Positions 18,156 through 26,747 of a DNA stretch of 64,000 nucleotides are shown here, piece after piece; positions within the stretch are counted from its first letter, which is position 1, and every line of letters starts with the position of its first letter. The notes beneath the pieces are model-generated. The model was not told the origin of the DNA. It did no database searches and saw only the letters and a program-made list of their open reading frames with translations. The translations under genes were made by a program, and so were the position numbers. This DNA is from JACNKV01 sp964422145 (GTDB taxonomy: Bacteria; Fidelibacterota; Marinisomatia; Marinisomatales; JACNKV01): positions 38,496 to 102,495 of the forward strand of contig CAYQZV010000007.1 of NCBI GenBank assembly GCA_964422145.1. Reading direction: 5' to 3'.

Positions 18156-19157
18156 TTATTTCCAATTAGAAAATATTTTTAATAAGTCCACTACCCTGTT
18201 TGAATATCCCCACTCGTTGTCATACCAGTTCAGTGTTTTTACGAATGAACCATCAACAACTTTTGTGAAGGGAGCATCAAAAATGGATGAATGCGGATTT
18301 CCGATGATATCAGTTGAGACTACCGGTAAGGTTGAGTATTCAAGGATGTTCTTAAAATTCTCTGTTTGACAGGCTTCATAAACTGCTTCATTGATTTGCT
18401 CAACCGTAACTGAACTATTCAATTGAAAGACTGAATCAACAACTGATCCGTCTGCCACAGGAACACGCATCGCAATTCCGTCTAATTTCCCGGCTAACTC
18501 CGGTAAAACTTTACCCACAGCTCTTGCTGCACCGGTTGTCGTTGGAATAATATTCTCAGCAGCCGCACGGCTTCGACGCCAGTCTGAATGCGGCACGTCA
18601 GCTAAACGCTGATCATTTGTGTATGCATGAATCGTATTGATCACACCATATTGAATCCCAAATTCATCATTCAGAACTTTTACGATCGGTGCGAGACAGT
18701 TCGTAGTACAACTTGCATTGGATATGATCTTATGTTCCGGTTTTAATCCGCTATCATTGACACCGATCACAACAGTATAGTCAATTTCTTCCTTTGCAGG
18801 AACGGTCAACACGATACGCTTTGCTCCCGCTTCAAGGTGTGGAGTTAATGTTTCGACTGTTCTGAAAATTCCGGTAGCTTCTACGACAGCATCGATTTCT
18901 AACTCTTTCCAAGGTAAGTTAGCAGGATTTGTTTCGGCTAACATTTTGACTTGATTTGACGATGTATGAAGGATATCACCTTCCATTTTTACTGTATCGG
19001 GGAATCTTCCCATCACAGTATCATATTTTAATAAATATCCGAGAGCTTCATTGTCAGCAATGTCATTGATGGCAACAACATCAAAATCATCCCTGGCATT
19101 TAAAATACGAAAAACGGATCTGCCGATTCGTCCAAAACCATTAATTGCAATTCTCAT
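18156..19157 (-). CDS. gap: Glyceraldehyde-3-phosphate dehydrogenase (catalytically complete)
   Basis: This glycolytic enzyme oxidises and phosphorylates glyceraldehyde 3-phosphate. It carries the NAD+-binding 'INGFGRIGR', the catalytic cysteine in 'SNASCTTNC', the assisting histidine in 'HAYTNDQ' and the C-terminal 'WYDNEWGYSNR'. I start it at the ATG at 19157 (333 aa) instead of an in-frame ATG at 19169. The shorter form begins directly with the NAD fold, has GAGG upstream and avoids an overlap. It is preceded one base upstream by a second, Cys-less GAPDH paralogue and followed by a terminator, so the two form a two-gene operon. Confidence 0.96.
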   Translation of the reverse strand: MRIAINGFGRIGRSVFRILNARDDFDVVAINDIADNEALGYLLKYDTVMGRFPDTVKMEGDILHTSSNQVKMLAETNPANLPWKELEIDAVVEATGIFRTVETLTPHLEAGAKRIVLTVPAKEEIDYTVVIGVNDSGLKPEHKIISNASCTTNCLAPIVKVLNDEFGIQYGVINTIHAYTNDQRLADVPHSDWRRSRAAAENIIPTTTGAARAVGKVLPELAGKLDGIAMRVPVADGSVVDSVFQLNSSVTVEQINEAVYEACQTENFKNILEYSTLPVVSTDIIGNPHSSIFDAPFTKVVDGSFVKTLNWYDNEWGYSNRVVDLLKIFSNWK

Positions 19158-19158
19158 T

Positions 19159-20184
19159 TTATACCTCACTTTCTTTTGTCAACTGAGCATAATCGTCGAT
19201 AACTTCAAGAATTCTGTTTGCGAATCCCCAGCCGTTATCAAACCAAGAAACGGTTTTGACAAGTTTATCGCATGCGATCATCGTCGCTTTAGAATCAAAC
19301 ACAAGAGTTTCTCCGCTTGCTGTTAAATCACTGGAGACGATTGGATCTTCTGTATAACCAATTAAGTCTTTGTACTTTCCTTCCGCAGCTTTTTTCATTA
19401 TAGCATTCAATTCGTCGACTGATGGAGTATTGGTTAATTCGGTTGTCAAATCGATACATGATCCGTTCGGGATAGGTACATTAAAAGCAATGCCGCTTAA
19501 TTTTCCCTTGAACTTAGGAATTAATCTTTCGACATAATCCGTCGCCCATGTTTCATTAGGAATAATGTTTTCGACTGCAGAACGACTTCGTCTTAAATCA
19601 GAACGAACAGCGTCAGCCAGTGGCTGGTCAGATGTATAAGCATGAACGGTCGTCATCATAGCTTTTTCTAAACCAAATGCTTCATCAAGTACGCTGAGCA
19701 CTAAAGCCAAAACCTGTGTTGTGGCGGATGTCGTTGAAATAATTTTATCATCGTCATGGATTTCGTTATTATTCAATCCCGGTATAACAATTCGATCAAT
19801 TTCATCAATTGGCGGTTTTGAAACGATCACTCTTTTAGCACCGGATTTTAAATGGGGATCAAGTTCTTCACGTTTTCTGTAAACACCTGTTGTATCAATA
19901 ACAAAATCTACATCATAAGCATCCCATGGTAAAGCACCCGGACCACCGCCCGGTAAAAAACGAGTCTTACGTCCTTGATATTCAATAAAGTTGTCATTCA
20001 GTTTAAATTCATCCTTCATTGGGCCGTGAATCGAATCTCTCATCAATAAATAATGCAATGATTCAGGTTCACCGAAATCACTGATGGCAACAAATTCATA
20101 ATTAGGATTATCATACCCAATACGAAAGATATTTCTTCCGATTCGGCCAAATCCAAAAAGTGCAATTCGTATAGGTTTATTCAT
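19159..20184 (-). CDS. GAPDH paralogue lacking the catalytic cysteine
   Basis: The 341-aa protein is a full-length GAPDH homologue: 'LFGFGRIGRNIFR' at the N-terminus, 'HAYTSDQPLAD' containing the active-site histidine, 'RRSRSAVENIIP' and 'WFDNGWGFANR' near the C-terminus. The active-site cysteine motif (SxSCTTN in the family) reads 'STTSATTQ' here. The codon at 19723-19725 is GCC, so residue 154 is alanine, and the following Asn is Gln. Without a nucleophilic cysteine the normal thiohemiacetal chemistry cannot occur. It is one base upstream of gap on the same strand. It may be a regulatory or hetero-oligomer subunit, or an NAD-dependent enzyme for another substrate. Both are inference. Confidence 0.88.
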   Translation of the reverse strand: MNKPIRIALFGFGRIGRNIFRIGYDNPNYEFVAISDFGEPESLHYLLMRDSIHGPMKDEFKLNDNFIEYQGRKTRFLPGGGPGALPWDAYDVDFVIDTTGVYRKREELDPHLKSGAKRVIVSKPPIDEIDRIVIPGLNNNEIHDDDKIISTTSATTQVLALVLSVLDEAFGLEKAMMTTVHAYTSDQPLADAVRSDLRRSRSAVENIIPNETWATDYVERLIPKFKGKLSGIAFNVPIPNGSCIDLTTELTNTPSVDELNAIMKKAAEGKYKDLIGYTEDPIVSSDLTASGETLVFDSKATMIACDKLVKTVSWFDNGWGFANRILEVIDDYAQLTKESEV

Positions 20185-20232
20185 ATTTACCTCTTTCTCA
20201 TTTAATTAGCTCTGTGAAGTTAAGAATATTTT

Positions 20233-20260
20233 ATTAGTAACTCCAATATGAGTTACTAAT
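20233..20260 (-). terminator. Perfect 11-bp inverted repeat after the hydrolase gene
   Basis: ATTAGTAACTC and GAGTTACTAAT form a perfect stem around a six-base loop. It starts three bases after the stop of the hydrolase gene and lies 49 bases upstream of the GAPDH paralogue. There is no long T tract on the coding side, so it is either a weak terminator or 3' stabiliser, or an operator for the GAPDH pair. Confidence 0.45.
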
Positions 20261-20262
20261 TA

Positions 20263-21336
20263 TTATATAATAGTTTCGCGAAGAAATTTCGCTATAAATG
20301 TTAAGGCTTTATGTGACTCTTTTATTGAATGAATAACCTTTTTTCCAAAGGATATATCTTTATGACTGTATAAATCAGTGATGAGTAATATACTGTTTTC
20401 TAATATATTTGCTAACTGAACAGATTCTGTATAGGGTACCATACTATCGTAACTACCGTGGATTATGAAAACACGGCTTTTGATCTTATTTCCCCAAATA
20501 CTTGGAGAGAATTTGTTAAACTCATCTTTACAATCTCGAAAAAGAATATCCATAATCGGTTTAAGTTCTATAGATGGTGAATCCTTAATTAGGTTGAACC
20601 ATATTTTTTTTTCATCATCATTGAGAATTTTCAAAGTCTTATTTAACTTATCTTGATCTTCGTATATATGGTATCTAAGGGCCTTTACTAAAGAATTTGT
20701 ATTGAAACCTAAATTGACTTTTGGTAGAAAATTATACAAAATTCCGATCAATGCCCAGTTATCCGGGATTAATTGGATATTTATATCATTCTTTTTTACA
20801 ACACCTGAATATAAGAATTGAGTTACGGATTTAAATTGGTAGTATGTACCATAAGTAAAAAGAGCTTTAGGTGGATGTTTTATCATCACATCGGTTAAAC
20901 TTGTTTTTAATAACATAGCACCGCCAAAACTAACTCCGACAAGACTGATTTTGTTAGAATCTTCACAAATATTTTTTAAAACCCACCCATAAAAATGGGA
21001 CATCCAATTTACAACATCGTCAGAAATATGAAGTGCTTTTAACGGCGGTATTCTAGGGATATATACTTCATATCCGATTCTGGCGAAACTGGTTCCTAGC
21101 GGTTGCAGTTTTTCATGTTCTTCGGCTGTATAAGAAGCACCAGGATAAATGATCAGAATATGTTTGATTTTATTTTTGGGCGTAAACCGTTTTAACGGTG
21201 TTGGGTTACCGTCTAAACCATCATAAAGTATTTTATCAGATGATACTCCGTATAATGTATTATTAAGGGGCTTAACTAGAGTATAGGCAAATGATAATGA
21301 TTTAAAATAAGCAGAAATATTTTTTAAGATTATCAC
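20263..21336 (-). CDS. Alpha/beta-hydrolase family protein
   Basis: The 357-aa protein looks like an alpha/beta hydrolase. The nucleophile elbow is 'GVSFGGA' (Ser near residue 136). A later 'IIHGSYDSMVPY' supplies the likely catalytic Asp, and 'LYSHKDISFG' the likely His. An early 'LIIYPGASYTAEEHEK' fits the oxyanion-hole region. There is no convincing signal peptide, though the N-terminus is somewhat hydrophobic. Its start overlaps the gpt stop (ATGA), so it is the last gene of the gpt transcript and ends at a perfect inverted repeat. The substrate is unknown. Confidence 0.7.
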   Translation of the reverse strand: MIILKNISAYFKSLSFAYTLVKPLNNTLYGVSSDKILYDGLDGNPTPLKRFTPKNKIKHILIIYPGASYTAEEHEKLQPLGTSFARIGYEVYIPRIPPLKALHISDDVVNWMSHFYGWVLKNICEDSNKISLVGVSFGGAMLLKTSLTDVMIKHPPKALFTYGTYYQFKSVTQFLYSGVVKKNDINIQLIPDNWALIGILYNFLPKVNLGFNTNSLVKALRYHIYEDQDKLNKTLKILNDDEKKIWFNLIKDSPSIELKPIMDILFRDCKDEFNKFSPSIWGNKIKSRVFIIHGSYDSMVPYTESVQLANILENSILLITDLYSHKDISFGKKVIHSIKESHKALTFIAKFLRETII

Positions 21337-21806
21337 TTTTTTTGTTCTACAAAGGGTACTGCGTAATCAGAGATCATATCCCAAGGGAATTGAATCCATG
21401 TATCCTGACTGACTTCAGTAATAAACGTGTCAACTAACGGTCTTCCCTCCGGTTTGGCGTAAATTGTTGCAAGATGCGCTTTTGGAAGAATATCTCGTGC
21501 GATTTGTGCTGTTGTTCCGGTATCAACCAAGTCGTCAATTAATAACCAACCTTCGCCGTCGTGATCAATTCCTTTTAATATATCAGGTTTCCCGATTTTT
21601 TGATGATTATATGTAGCGATACAAATGGTATCAATCAGGCGAATATCTAACTCACGAGAAACGATTGCAGCAGGGACAAGTCCGCCGCGTGTAATGGCAG
21701 CCATCCCTTTCCATTTATCCACGGAAAGCAAACGCCACGCTAATGCACGTGCATCTCTATGCAGTTCTTGCCAGCTTACGTTGAAATATTTAATCTGTTT
21801 ATTCAT
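21333..21806 (-). CDS. gpt: Xanthine/guanine phosphoribosyltransferase
   Basis: Gpt converts xanthine, guanine or hypoxanthine plus PRPP to the nucleotide, a salvage route. The 157-aa protein matches E. coli Gpt in order and length: 'ITRGGLVPAAIVSREL', 'LLIDDLVDTGTTA' (the PRPP-binding loop), 'AKPEGRPLVDTFI' and 'QDTWIQFPWDM'. It lies 35 bases downstream of the XdhD-like large subunit on the same strand. The placement suggests a branch point: free bases imported or made by the island can be salvaged rather than degraded. Confidence 0.93.
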   Translation of the reverse strand: MNKQIKYFNVSWQELHRDARALAWRLLSVDKWKGMAAITRGGLVPAAIVSRELDIRLIDTICIATYNHQKIGKPDILKGIDHDGEGWLLIDDLVDTGTTAQIARDILPKAHLATIYAKPEGRPLVDTFITEVSQDTWIQFPWDMISDYAVPFVEQKK

Positions 21807-21841
21807 AATCTTTATAGAGATAGTAAATTAAGGTTGAAAAG

Positions 21842-24127
21842 TTATGATAGTTTACCCAATCCACGAAGTATCTTCTCCGGAGTAATGGGCAATTCTCGTA
21901 TCCGTACACCACAAGCGTTGTAAATAGCGTTGCATACGGCTGGTGCCGGTCCGTTTGTTGGTATCTCAGCTACGGCTTTTGCTCCGTACGGACCTGTTGG
22001 TTCATCTGTGTGAACAAATTTTGCAACAATTTCAGGCATATCTATGGATGTATAGATATGATAATCATGGAAATTCCGATTGACGGCTCTCCCCTTTTCA
22101 TCAAATATCATAAATTCCGATAATGCCATACCTAATGACTGAGGGATTGCACCTTCTACTTGTCCCTCTGACATCTGAGGATTGATGATCTGCCCAGCGT
22201 CTGTAACAGAGACAATTTTATTAACGGTAACAAATCCGGTATCAGTATCGACGGATACGTCAGCAAAAGTCGCATTATAAGGTGGAGGACTGTCATAACT
22301 CATATGGGATGCTGTTGACTGAATCTGAGTCTGGTTATCGGTATAGAAAGATTTCATACAAATATCAGCATAAGATATTTTCTGATTGTCTTTTCCAATA
22401 ACACATTGATCTTTTATCACTGCTTCATCGATACCCAGTAATCGTTTTCCTTGTTCAAGAATCTGATTTTTCACGTCTTCTGCTGCTTTTTTTACAGCTC
22501 CGCCACTGATAAAGGTTGTGCTTGAAGCGTAAGCTCCTGTATCAAATGGAGTTAAATCGGTATCTGATGAATAAACAATGATCTTTTCAACGGGAACTTC
22601 AAGAACTTCTGCTGCAATTTGTGCGAGGGCTGTGTCTGAACCCGTTCCTAAATCCGTGGCACCAATATTTAAATTAAAACTACCATCTTCATTCATTTTG
22701 ATCCATGCAGATCCCATATCAATTCCTGCAATACCACTTCCTTGTGCAACCGTAGCTACTCCGACTCCGTGCTTTAAACAATTACTATCTTTGGATAGTC
22801 TTGGTTGATCCCAATCGATATTCTCCTTACCAATTATTAAACATTCTCGAATTCCGGAAGTATTCAGAATTACGGGAAATCCTTCACGTCCTTCACCCAG
22901 TACTTTCGCAATATGTACCTCGTCCCCTTCTTTAAAATAATTCTTTTTCCGAAGCTCAATCGGGTCCACATCTAATTGATCAGCGATTTCATCCATCATC
23001 GATTCGAGTGCGAAGAATCCTTGGGGAGCACCATACCCGCGATAAGCTCCGGCTGGTGGAAGATTTGTATAAACCGAGTTGGCGACAATTCGGACATGAT
23101 TCGATTTGTATAGCGCCAGCGTTTTACTGGCTGCAACCGACATGACCGTGAGGGAATGTGGACCGTACGCACCGGAATTTTGTAGAATTTTCATATCGAT
23201 CGCCTGAATGATATGATCCTTATTCAGGCCGATCCTAAATGTCACTTTTTGAGGATGACGTGATCGAGCAGCTGTGAACTCCTCTTCTCGAGTGTATTCA
23301 AGTCGAGCTGGTTTTCCTGTTCGCAAGGTAACCGCTGCAACCAGTTCTTCACCGATAATTTCTTGCTTTGAACCAAATCCTCCGCCAATTCGTGGTTTAA
23401 TAACACGGATTTTAGCGATGGGAATATCAAGGACTTCAGCCACGATTCGACGTACATGATGCGGAACTTGAGTCGCGGTCCGAATAACGATGCGGTCATT
23501 TTCATCCAGCCAGGATAACGAAACATGCGGTTCAATATGCGCATGCTGAGCATAAGGTGTTGAATAAGTGTTTTCAAAAACATAATCTGAATGAGATAAT
23601 GCTTTTTCTACATCACCGAGTTCTTCATTTATATTAGATGAAATATTATTTTTTGGATCAAAAACAAAACTGAATCCTTCTTTATCTGGATGAATCACCG
23701 TTGAATTTCCTATAGATTCCTCCATATCGAAAATTGCAGGATATTCCTCATAATCAACCTTGATTACATCCAACGCCTTTTCTGCCGCTTCTAAAGATGT
23801 CGCGGCAACAACTGCAACTCGATCGCCGACATAACGAACAACCTTATCCAGAACTAGCGTATCGTGCGGTGAAGGCTCCGGTGCGCCCTGCCCAGCCGTT
23901 GTATAGTAGATAGGTTTAAAATCTTTATGTGTTAGAATTAATTCTACGCCATCAATTTTCATTGCCTTGGAAATATCGATTTGCTTGATCTTTCCATGTG
24001 CGATTGGACTTCTTAGTACTTTTAGGTAAAGAAAATCGTTTTTCCGAATATCATCGGCAAAGACGGGTTTACCTTTTACTAATGATACTCCGTCAACTCG
24101 TTTTATGTTTTTTCCGATGAACTTCAT
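21842..24127 (-). CDS. Molybdenum hydroxylase large subunit, XdhD-like (set A)
   Basis: This 761-aa molybdopterin-binding subunit of the xanthine dehydrogenase superfamily hydroxylates an N-heterocycle. It has 'GGGFGSKQE' (cofactor loop), 'GAYRGYGAPQG', 'GTGSDTALAQIAAEVL' and, near the C-terminus, 'GPYGAKAVAEI' with the expected catalytic Glu (about residue 721). The pattern 'YYTTAGQGAPEPSPHDT' closely resembles E. coli XdhD, which is associated with YgfK and selenium-dependent hydroxylases. The gene overlaps its small subunit by four bases, so XdhD exists here as two proteins instead of one fusion. No in-frame TGA is present; selenium, if used, would be the labile non-selenocysteine kind. 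The substrate is not determined. Confidence 0.88.
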   Translation of the reverse strand: MKFIGKNIKRVDGVSLVKGKPVFADDIRKNDFLYLKVLRSPIAHGKIKQIDISKAMKIDGVELILTHKDFKPIYYTTAGQGAPEPSPHDTLVLDKVVRYVGDRVAVVAATSLEAAEKALDVIKVDYEEYPAIFDMEESIGNSTVIHPDKEGFSFVFDPKNNISSNINEELGDVEKALSHSDYVFENTYSTPYAQHAHIEPHVSLSWLDENDRIVIRTATQVPHHVRRIVAEVLDIPIAKIRVIKPRIGGGFGSKQEIIGEELVAAVTLRTGKPARLEYTREEEFTAARSRHPQKVTFRIGLNKDHIIQAIDMKILQNSGAYGPHSLTVMSVAASKTLALYKSNHVRIVANSVYTNLPPAGAYRGYGAPQGFFALESMMDEIADQLDVDPIELRKKNYFKEGDEVHIAKVLGEGREGFPVILNTSGIRECLIIGKENIDWDQPRLSKDSNCLKHGVGVATVAQGSGIAGIDMGSAWIKMNEDGSFNLNIGATDLGTGSDTALAQIAAEVLEVPVEKIIVYSSDTDLTPFDTGAYASSTTFISGGAVKKAAEDVKNQILEQGKRLLGIDEAVIKDQCVIGKDNQKISYADICMKSFYTDNQTQIQSTASHMSYDSPPPYNATFADVSVDTDTGFVTVNKIVSVTDAGQIINPQMSEGQVEGAIPQSLGMALSEFMIFDEKGRAVNRNFHDYHIYTSIDMPEIVAKFVHTDEPTGPYGAKAVAEIPTNGPAPAVCNAIYNACGVRIRELPITPEKILRGLGKLS

Positions 24128-24588
24128 TGTGCTTTGGTTATCTCATGTATATATTTTTGAATGGCTTTCATCGGTTTTACATATCCTGTGCACCGACAAT
24201 AAACACCCGAAATGGCTTCTTTGATTTCTATCTCAGTCGGGTTTTGATTTTTGCGGATTAATGATTCCGCAGCCAAAATTAATGCTGGAGTACAATATCC
24301 GCATTGGACGGCTCCTTCTTCGAGAAAGATATCCTGAAGACGATGAATGTCTGTACCGATAGAAAATGATTCGATTGTTTCTACAATTTTACCTTCAATT
24401 TGATGCATTAGCAGTAAAGATGAATTCATAATCTTGCCATCAACTAAAACTGTATCCGACCCTGTTTCTCCATTTTCGGAACCAAATTTGACACTGTAAA
24501 CTTTCGTATTACGAAGGAAGTCAAACAATGTCGTGCCCGGATGAAGATCAACAGATTTAGATTCGCCGTTTAAATTGAATGTGATCAT
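24124..24588 (-). CDS. 2Fe-2S subunit of XdhD-like hydroxylase, missing the ferredoxin-type cluster ligands (set A)
   Basis: This 154-aa small subunit normally binds two 2Fe-2S clusters. The helical C-terminal domain keeps its four cysteines ('VQCGYC' and 'YCRCTGY'). The N-terminal plant-ferredoxin-like domain has lost all four: where the family has GCxxGxCGAC and SC, this protein reads 'GSENGETGSD' and 'NSS', so Ser37, Thr42, Asp45 and Ser57 replace Cys. I checked this on the bases at 24420-24480. The fold around it is otherwise conserved. From memory, the N-terminal part of E. coli XdhD has a similar loss. It overlaps both neighbours by four bases, giving tight coupling with the FAD and molybdenum subunits. 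Confidence 0.9.
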   Translation of the reverse strand: MITFNLNGESKSVDLHPGTTLFDFLRNTKVYSVKFGSENGETGSDTVLVDGKIMNSSLLLMHQIEGKIVETIESFSIGTDIHRLQDIFLEEGAVQCGYCTPALILAAESLIRKNQNPTEIEIKEAISGVYCRCTGYVKPMKAIQKYIHEITKAQ

Positions 24589-25349
24589 AACAGACCGCCT
24601 ATTCGCTTTAGAGTCGTTTCTATTAGTATTTTTTTATAGTCAATGGAACCAAATTGATCATCAGAAAACAAACTCACAAATTGATCAGAAAGGTTAAGAA
24701 TACTTTCTTTGCTAATGTTATCTCCTTGAACGGATATCGTTTGTATGGTTTTGCAATTACCACCGATAGTGAATGAAACATCATCTTTTGTACGGACACA
24801 TGCCCCTGAGATAATCGATGCTGCCGATGGAATCGGTGCTGATCGCGTGAATTCTATACTTTGAATATTAATTGGATAATAAGCAATTTTCTGAACAATT
24901 CCATCTCCATCCCAATCCCGAATGGATACTTTACGTTCATTTTCGTTGAATACCGTCAATTCTGCGTTGACGGCATGGAAGAACACGAGTATATCGGAGT
25001 TTGTACGATTTTGCCCTAATTCTCCTCCAAATGTACGCTGATTACGAATATTCTTGGATGGAGCGGCGCATCGTATGGCTTGCAGCAATCTACATTCCGA
25101 ATTAACCGTAGTAACGTTGTCGATAAAGGTTTGAAGAGTTGCACAGCCATCGATGAATACACCCTCATACCCGCCTGAGACATTGTGTTCAATCATGTGG
25201 GATACATCAATCAGAGTATCTAAGTGAGGATTTCTTTCGGAGTTTAAATATGTGCCGCCACCCAGAATTGCTGTCCCGGTTTTTTGACTTAATCGATATG
25301 CTTCCGTCAGAGTTTTTGGTTGAAGAATTGTCTTAATAGAATACCACAT
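24585..25349 (-). CDS. ygfM: FAD-binding subunit of XdhD-like hydroxylase (YgfM-like, set A)
   Basis: This 254-aa protein is a member of the CoxM/XdhB FAD-binding family. The N-terminal FAD motif is 'AILGGGTYLN'. The second FAD motif, usually TxGGN, reads 'RNQRTFGGELGQNRTNSD', which matches E. coli YgfM (RNQSTIGGEI) better than ordinary XdhB. It overlaps the Fe-S subunit by four bases and follows the 8-oxoguanine deaminase gene by nine. Because the partner Fe-S subunit lacks the cluster that usually feeds FAD, whether this flavin is reduced by the molybdenum site is open. Confidence 0.8.
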   Translation of the reverse strand: MWYSIKTILQPKTLTEAYRLSQKTGTAILGGGTYLNSERNPHLDTLIDVSHMIEHNVSGGYEGVFIDGCATLQTFIDNVTTVNSECRLLQAIRCAAPSKNIRNQRTFGGELGQNRTNSDILVFFHAVNAELTVFNENERKVSIRDWDGDGIVQKIAYYPINIQSIEFTRSAPIPSAASIISGACVRTKDDVSFTIGGNCKTIQTISVQGDNISKESILNLSDQFVSLFSDDQFGSIDYKKILIETTLKRIGGLL

Positions 25350-25358
25350 GAAATATCC

Positions 25359-26747
25359 TTATAAAAAATTTATTCCCGTATTTTGATGTGCAGACTTTAA
25401 CATAGTGTCTGCTATTCGATTATGAGAAAGAATTAATTCCGATTGATTCATTTCTGTCTGACCGTTTTCAATCACCATCTTACCGTTAATAATTAAATGA
25501 GATACAGGTGATAGCCGTACATTAAAGATTAGTGCAGCAATCGGATCAGACATCCCTCCTGCATATTCAATAGAATCCATTGAGAATAATGCAATATCGG
25601 CTTGTTTCCCTACAGAAAGTTCACCGATATCACTTCTCCCTAAAACAGACGCTCCACCGCGTGTAGCCAGCCAAAGCACATCCCGTGCCGATAACCAAAG
25701 TTCTTCGTCTCTTAAACGAGATAATAGCATTGCATTTCGTAATTCTAAAAGCATATTCCCGGCATCATTAGATGCAGACCCGTCTACACCGAGGCTGACT
25801 CTAACACCTGCATCCATCATTTCTTTGATGGGAGCAATTCCGCTTCCGAGACGCAAATTGGATGAAGGACAATGTGTCATTCCAGCACCCGTATCAGCCA
25901 TCAAATTGATTTCATCCATATTCAGATGAATGGCATGTGCGAACCAAGCATTTGTATTCATCCAACCTAATTTTTCAACATAGGCTGCAGGTCTGTCGCC
26001 AAATTGTTCAATACAGAAATTTTCTTCATCGATAGTTTCTGCCAAATGAGTGTGCATTTGTATATCATTTGCCAACGCATATTCTGCTGTTTGTCTCATC
26101 AAATCTGGTGTTACGGAAAACGGTGAACAAGGCGCAAGTGAAATTCGCGTCATTGCCCCATCAGATGAATCATGATACTTGTCTATCAGTCGTTCTGAGT
26201 CTGCCTGGATTTCACTTTCAGTTTGGACGGTATCATCAGGCGGTAATCCACCTTTTGATCGTCCCAACGACATTGACCCTCGAGTGGGTTGAAAACGAAT
26301 CCTTAATTTTTGTGCACTTTCAATTTCAGCATCTATCAGCATACCGGAAGTTTTATGCGGAAAAAGATATAGGTGATCTGAACTGGTTGTTGTACCAGTT
26401 TTCATCAATTCCAATAAACCAATTTTTGTACTGATTGATACGGCTTCTTCAGTCAATTCCCGCCAAACCTCGTAATGATTTTGCAGCCATCCGAAAAGCG
26501 GTAAATTCTGCATGAGCGGAATATTACGAGTTAACGTCTGATATAAATGATGATGTGTATTGATAAATCCTGGAAGTACAACCATATTCGTTGCATCAAT
26601 GGTTTGATCTGTTTGGATATCTAAATTATCTTTCCCAATAGAAATAATTTTATCATCTTCGATCAATATATGTCCGTTCCGAAATTCATCTCGGGCATCA
26701 TTTTGTGTTGCAACAGCAAGCGGATTTTTAATTAAGATTGTACTCAT
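25359..26747 (-). CDS. 8-Oxoguanine deaminase (amidohydrolase)
   Basis: The likely reaction is deamination of 8-oxoguanine to urate. The 462-aa amidohydrolase has the metal motif 'NTHHHLYQTLTR' (about residues 63-74), 'SSDHLYLFP', 'RGSMSLGRSKGGLPPDDTV', 'LAPCSPFSVTPDLMR', 'HTHLAE' and 'GVDGSASNDAGNMLLE'. These segments match the 8-oxoguanine deaminase subgroup, distinct from guanine deaminase and from the SsnA protein at 37411. Deamination of 8-oxoguanine yields urate directly, which fits a urate-centred pathway. It overlaps ygfK by four bases. Related hydroxy-triazine deaminases are the main alternative. Confidence 0.85.
   Translation of the reverse strand: MSTILIKNPLAVATQNDARDEFRNGHILIEDDKIISIGKDNLDIQTDQTIDATNMVVLPGFINTHHHLYQTLTRNIPLMQNLPLFGWLQNHYEVWRELTEEAVSISTKIGLLELMKTGTTTSSDHLYLFPHKTSGMLIDAEIESAQKLRIRFQPTRGSMSLGRSKGGLPPDDTVQTESEIQADSERLIDKYHDSSDGAMTRISLAPCSPFSVTPDLMRQTAEYALANDIQMHTHLAETIDEENFCIEQFGDRPAAYVEKLGWMNTNAWFAHAIHLNMDEINLMADTGAGMTHCPSSNLRLGSGIAPIKEMMDAGVRVSLGVDGSASNDAGNMLLELRNAMLLSRLRDEELWLSARDVLWLATRGGASVLGRSDIGELSVGKQADIALFSMDSIEYAGGMSDPIAALIFNVRLSPVSHLIINGKMVIENGQTEMNQSELILSHNRIADTMLKSAHQNTGINFL

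Noticed and set aside
19159..20184. Erythrose-4-phosphate dehydrogenase (epd) as identity for the GAPDH paralogue
   Set aside because: Epd also needs the active-site cysteine, which is Ala here, so that name would be misleading.
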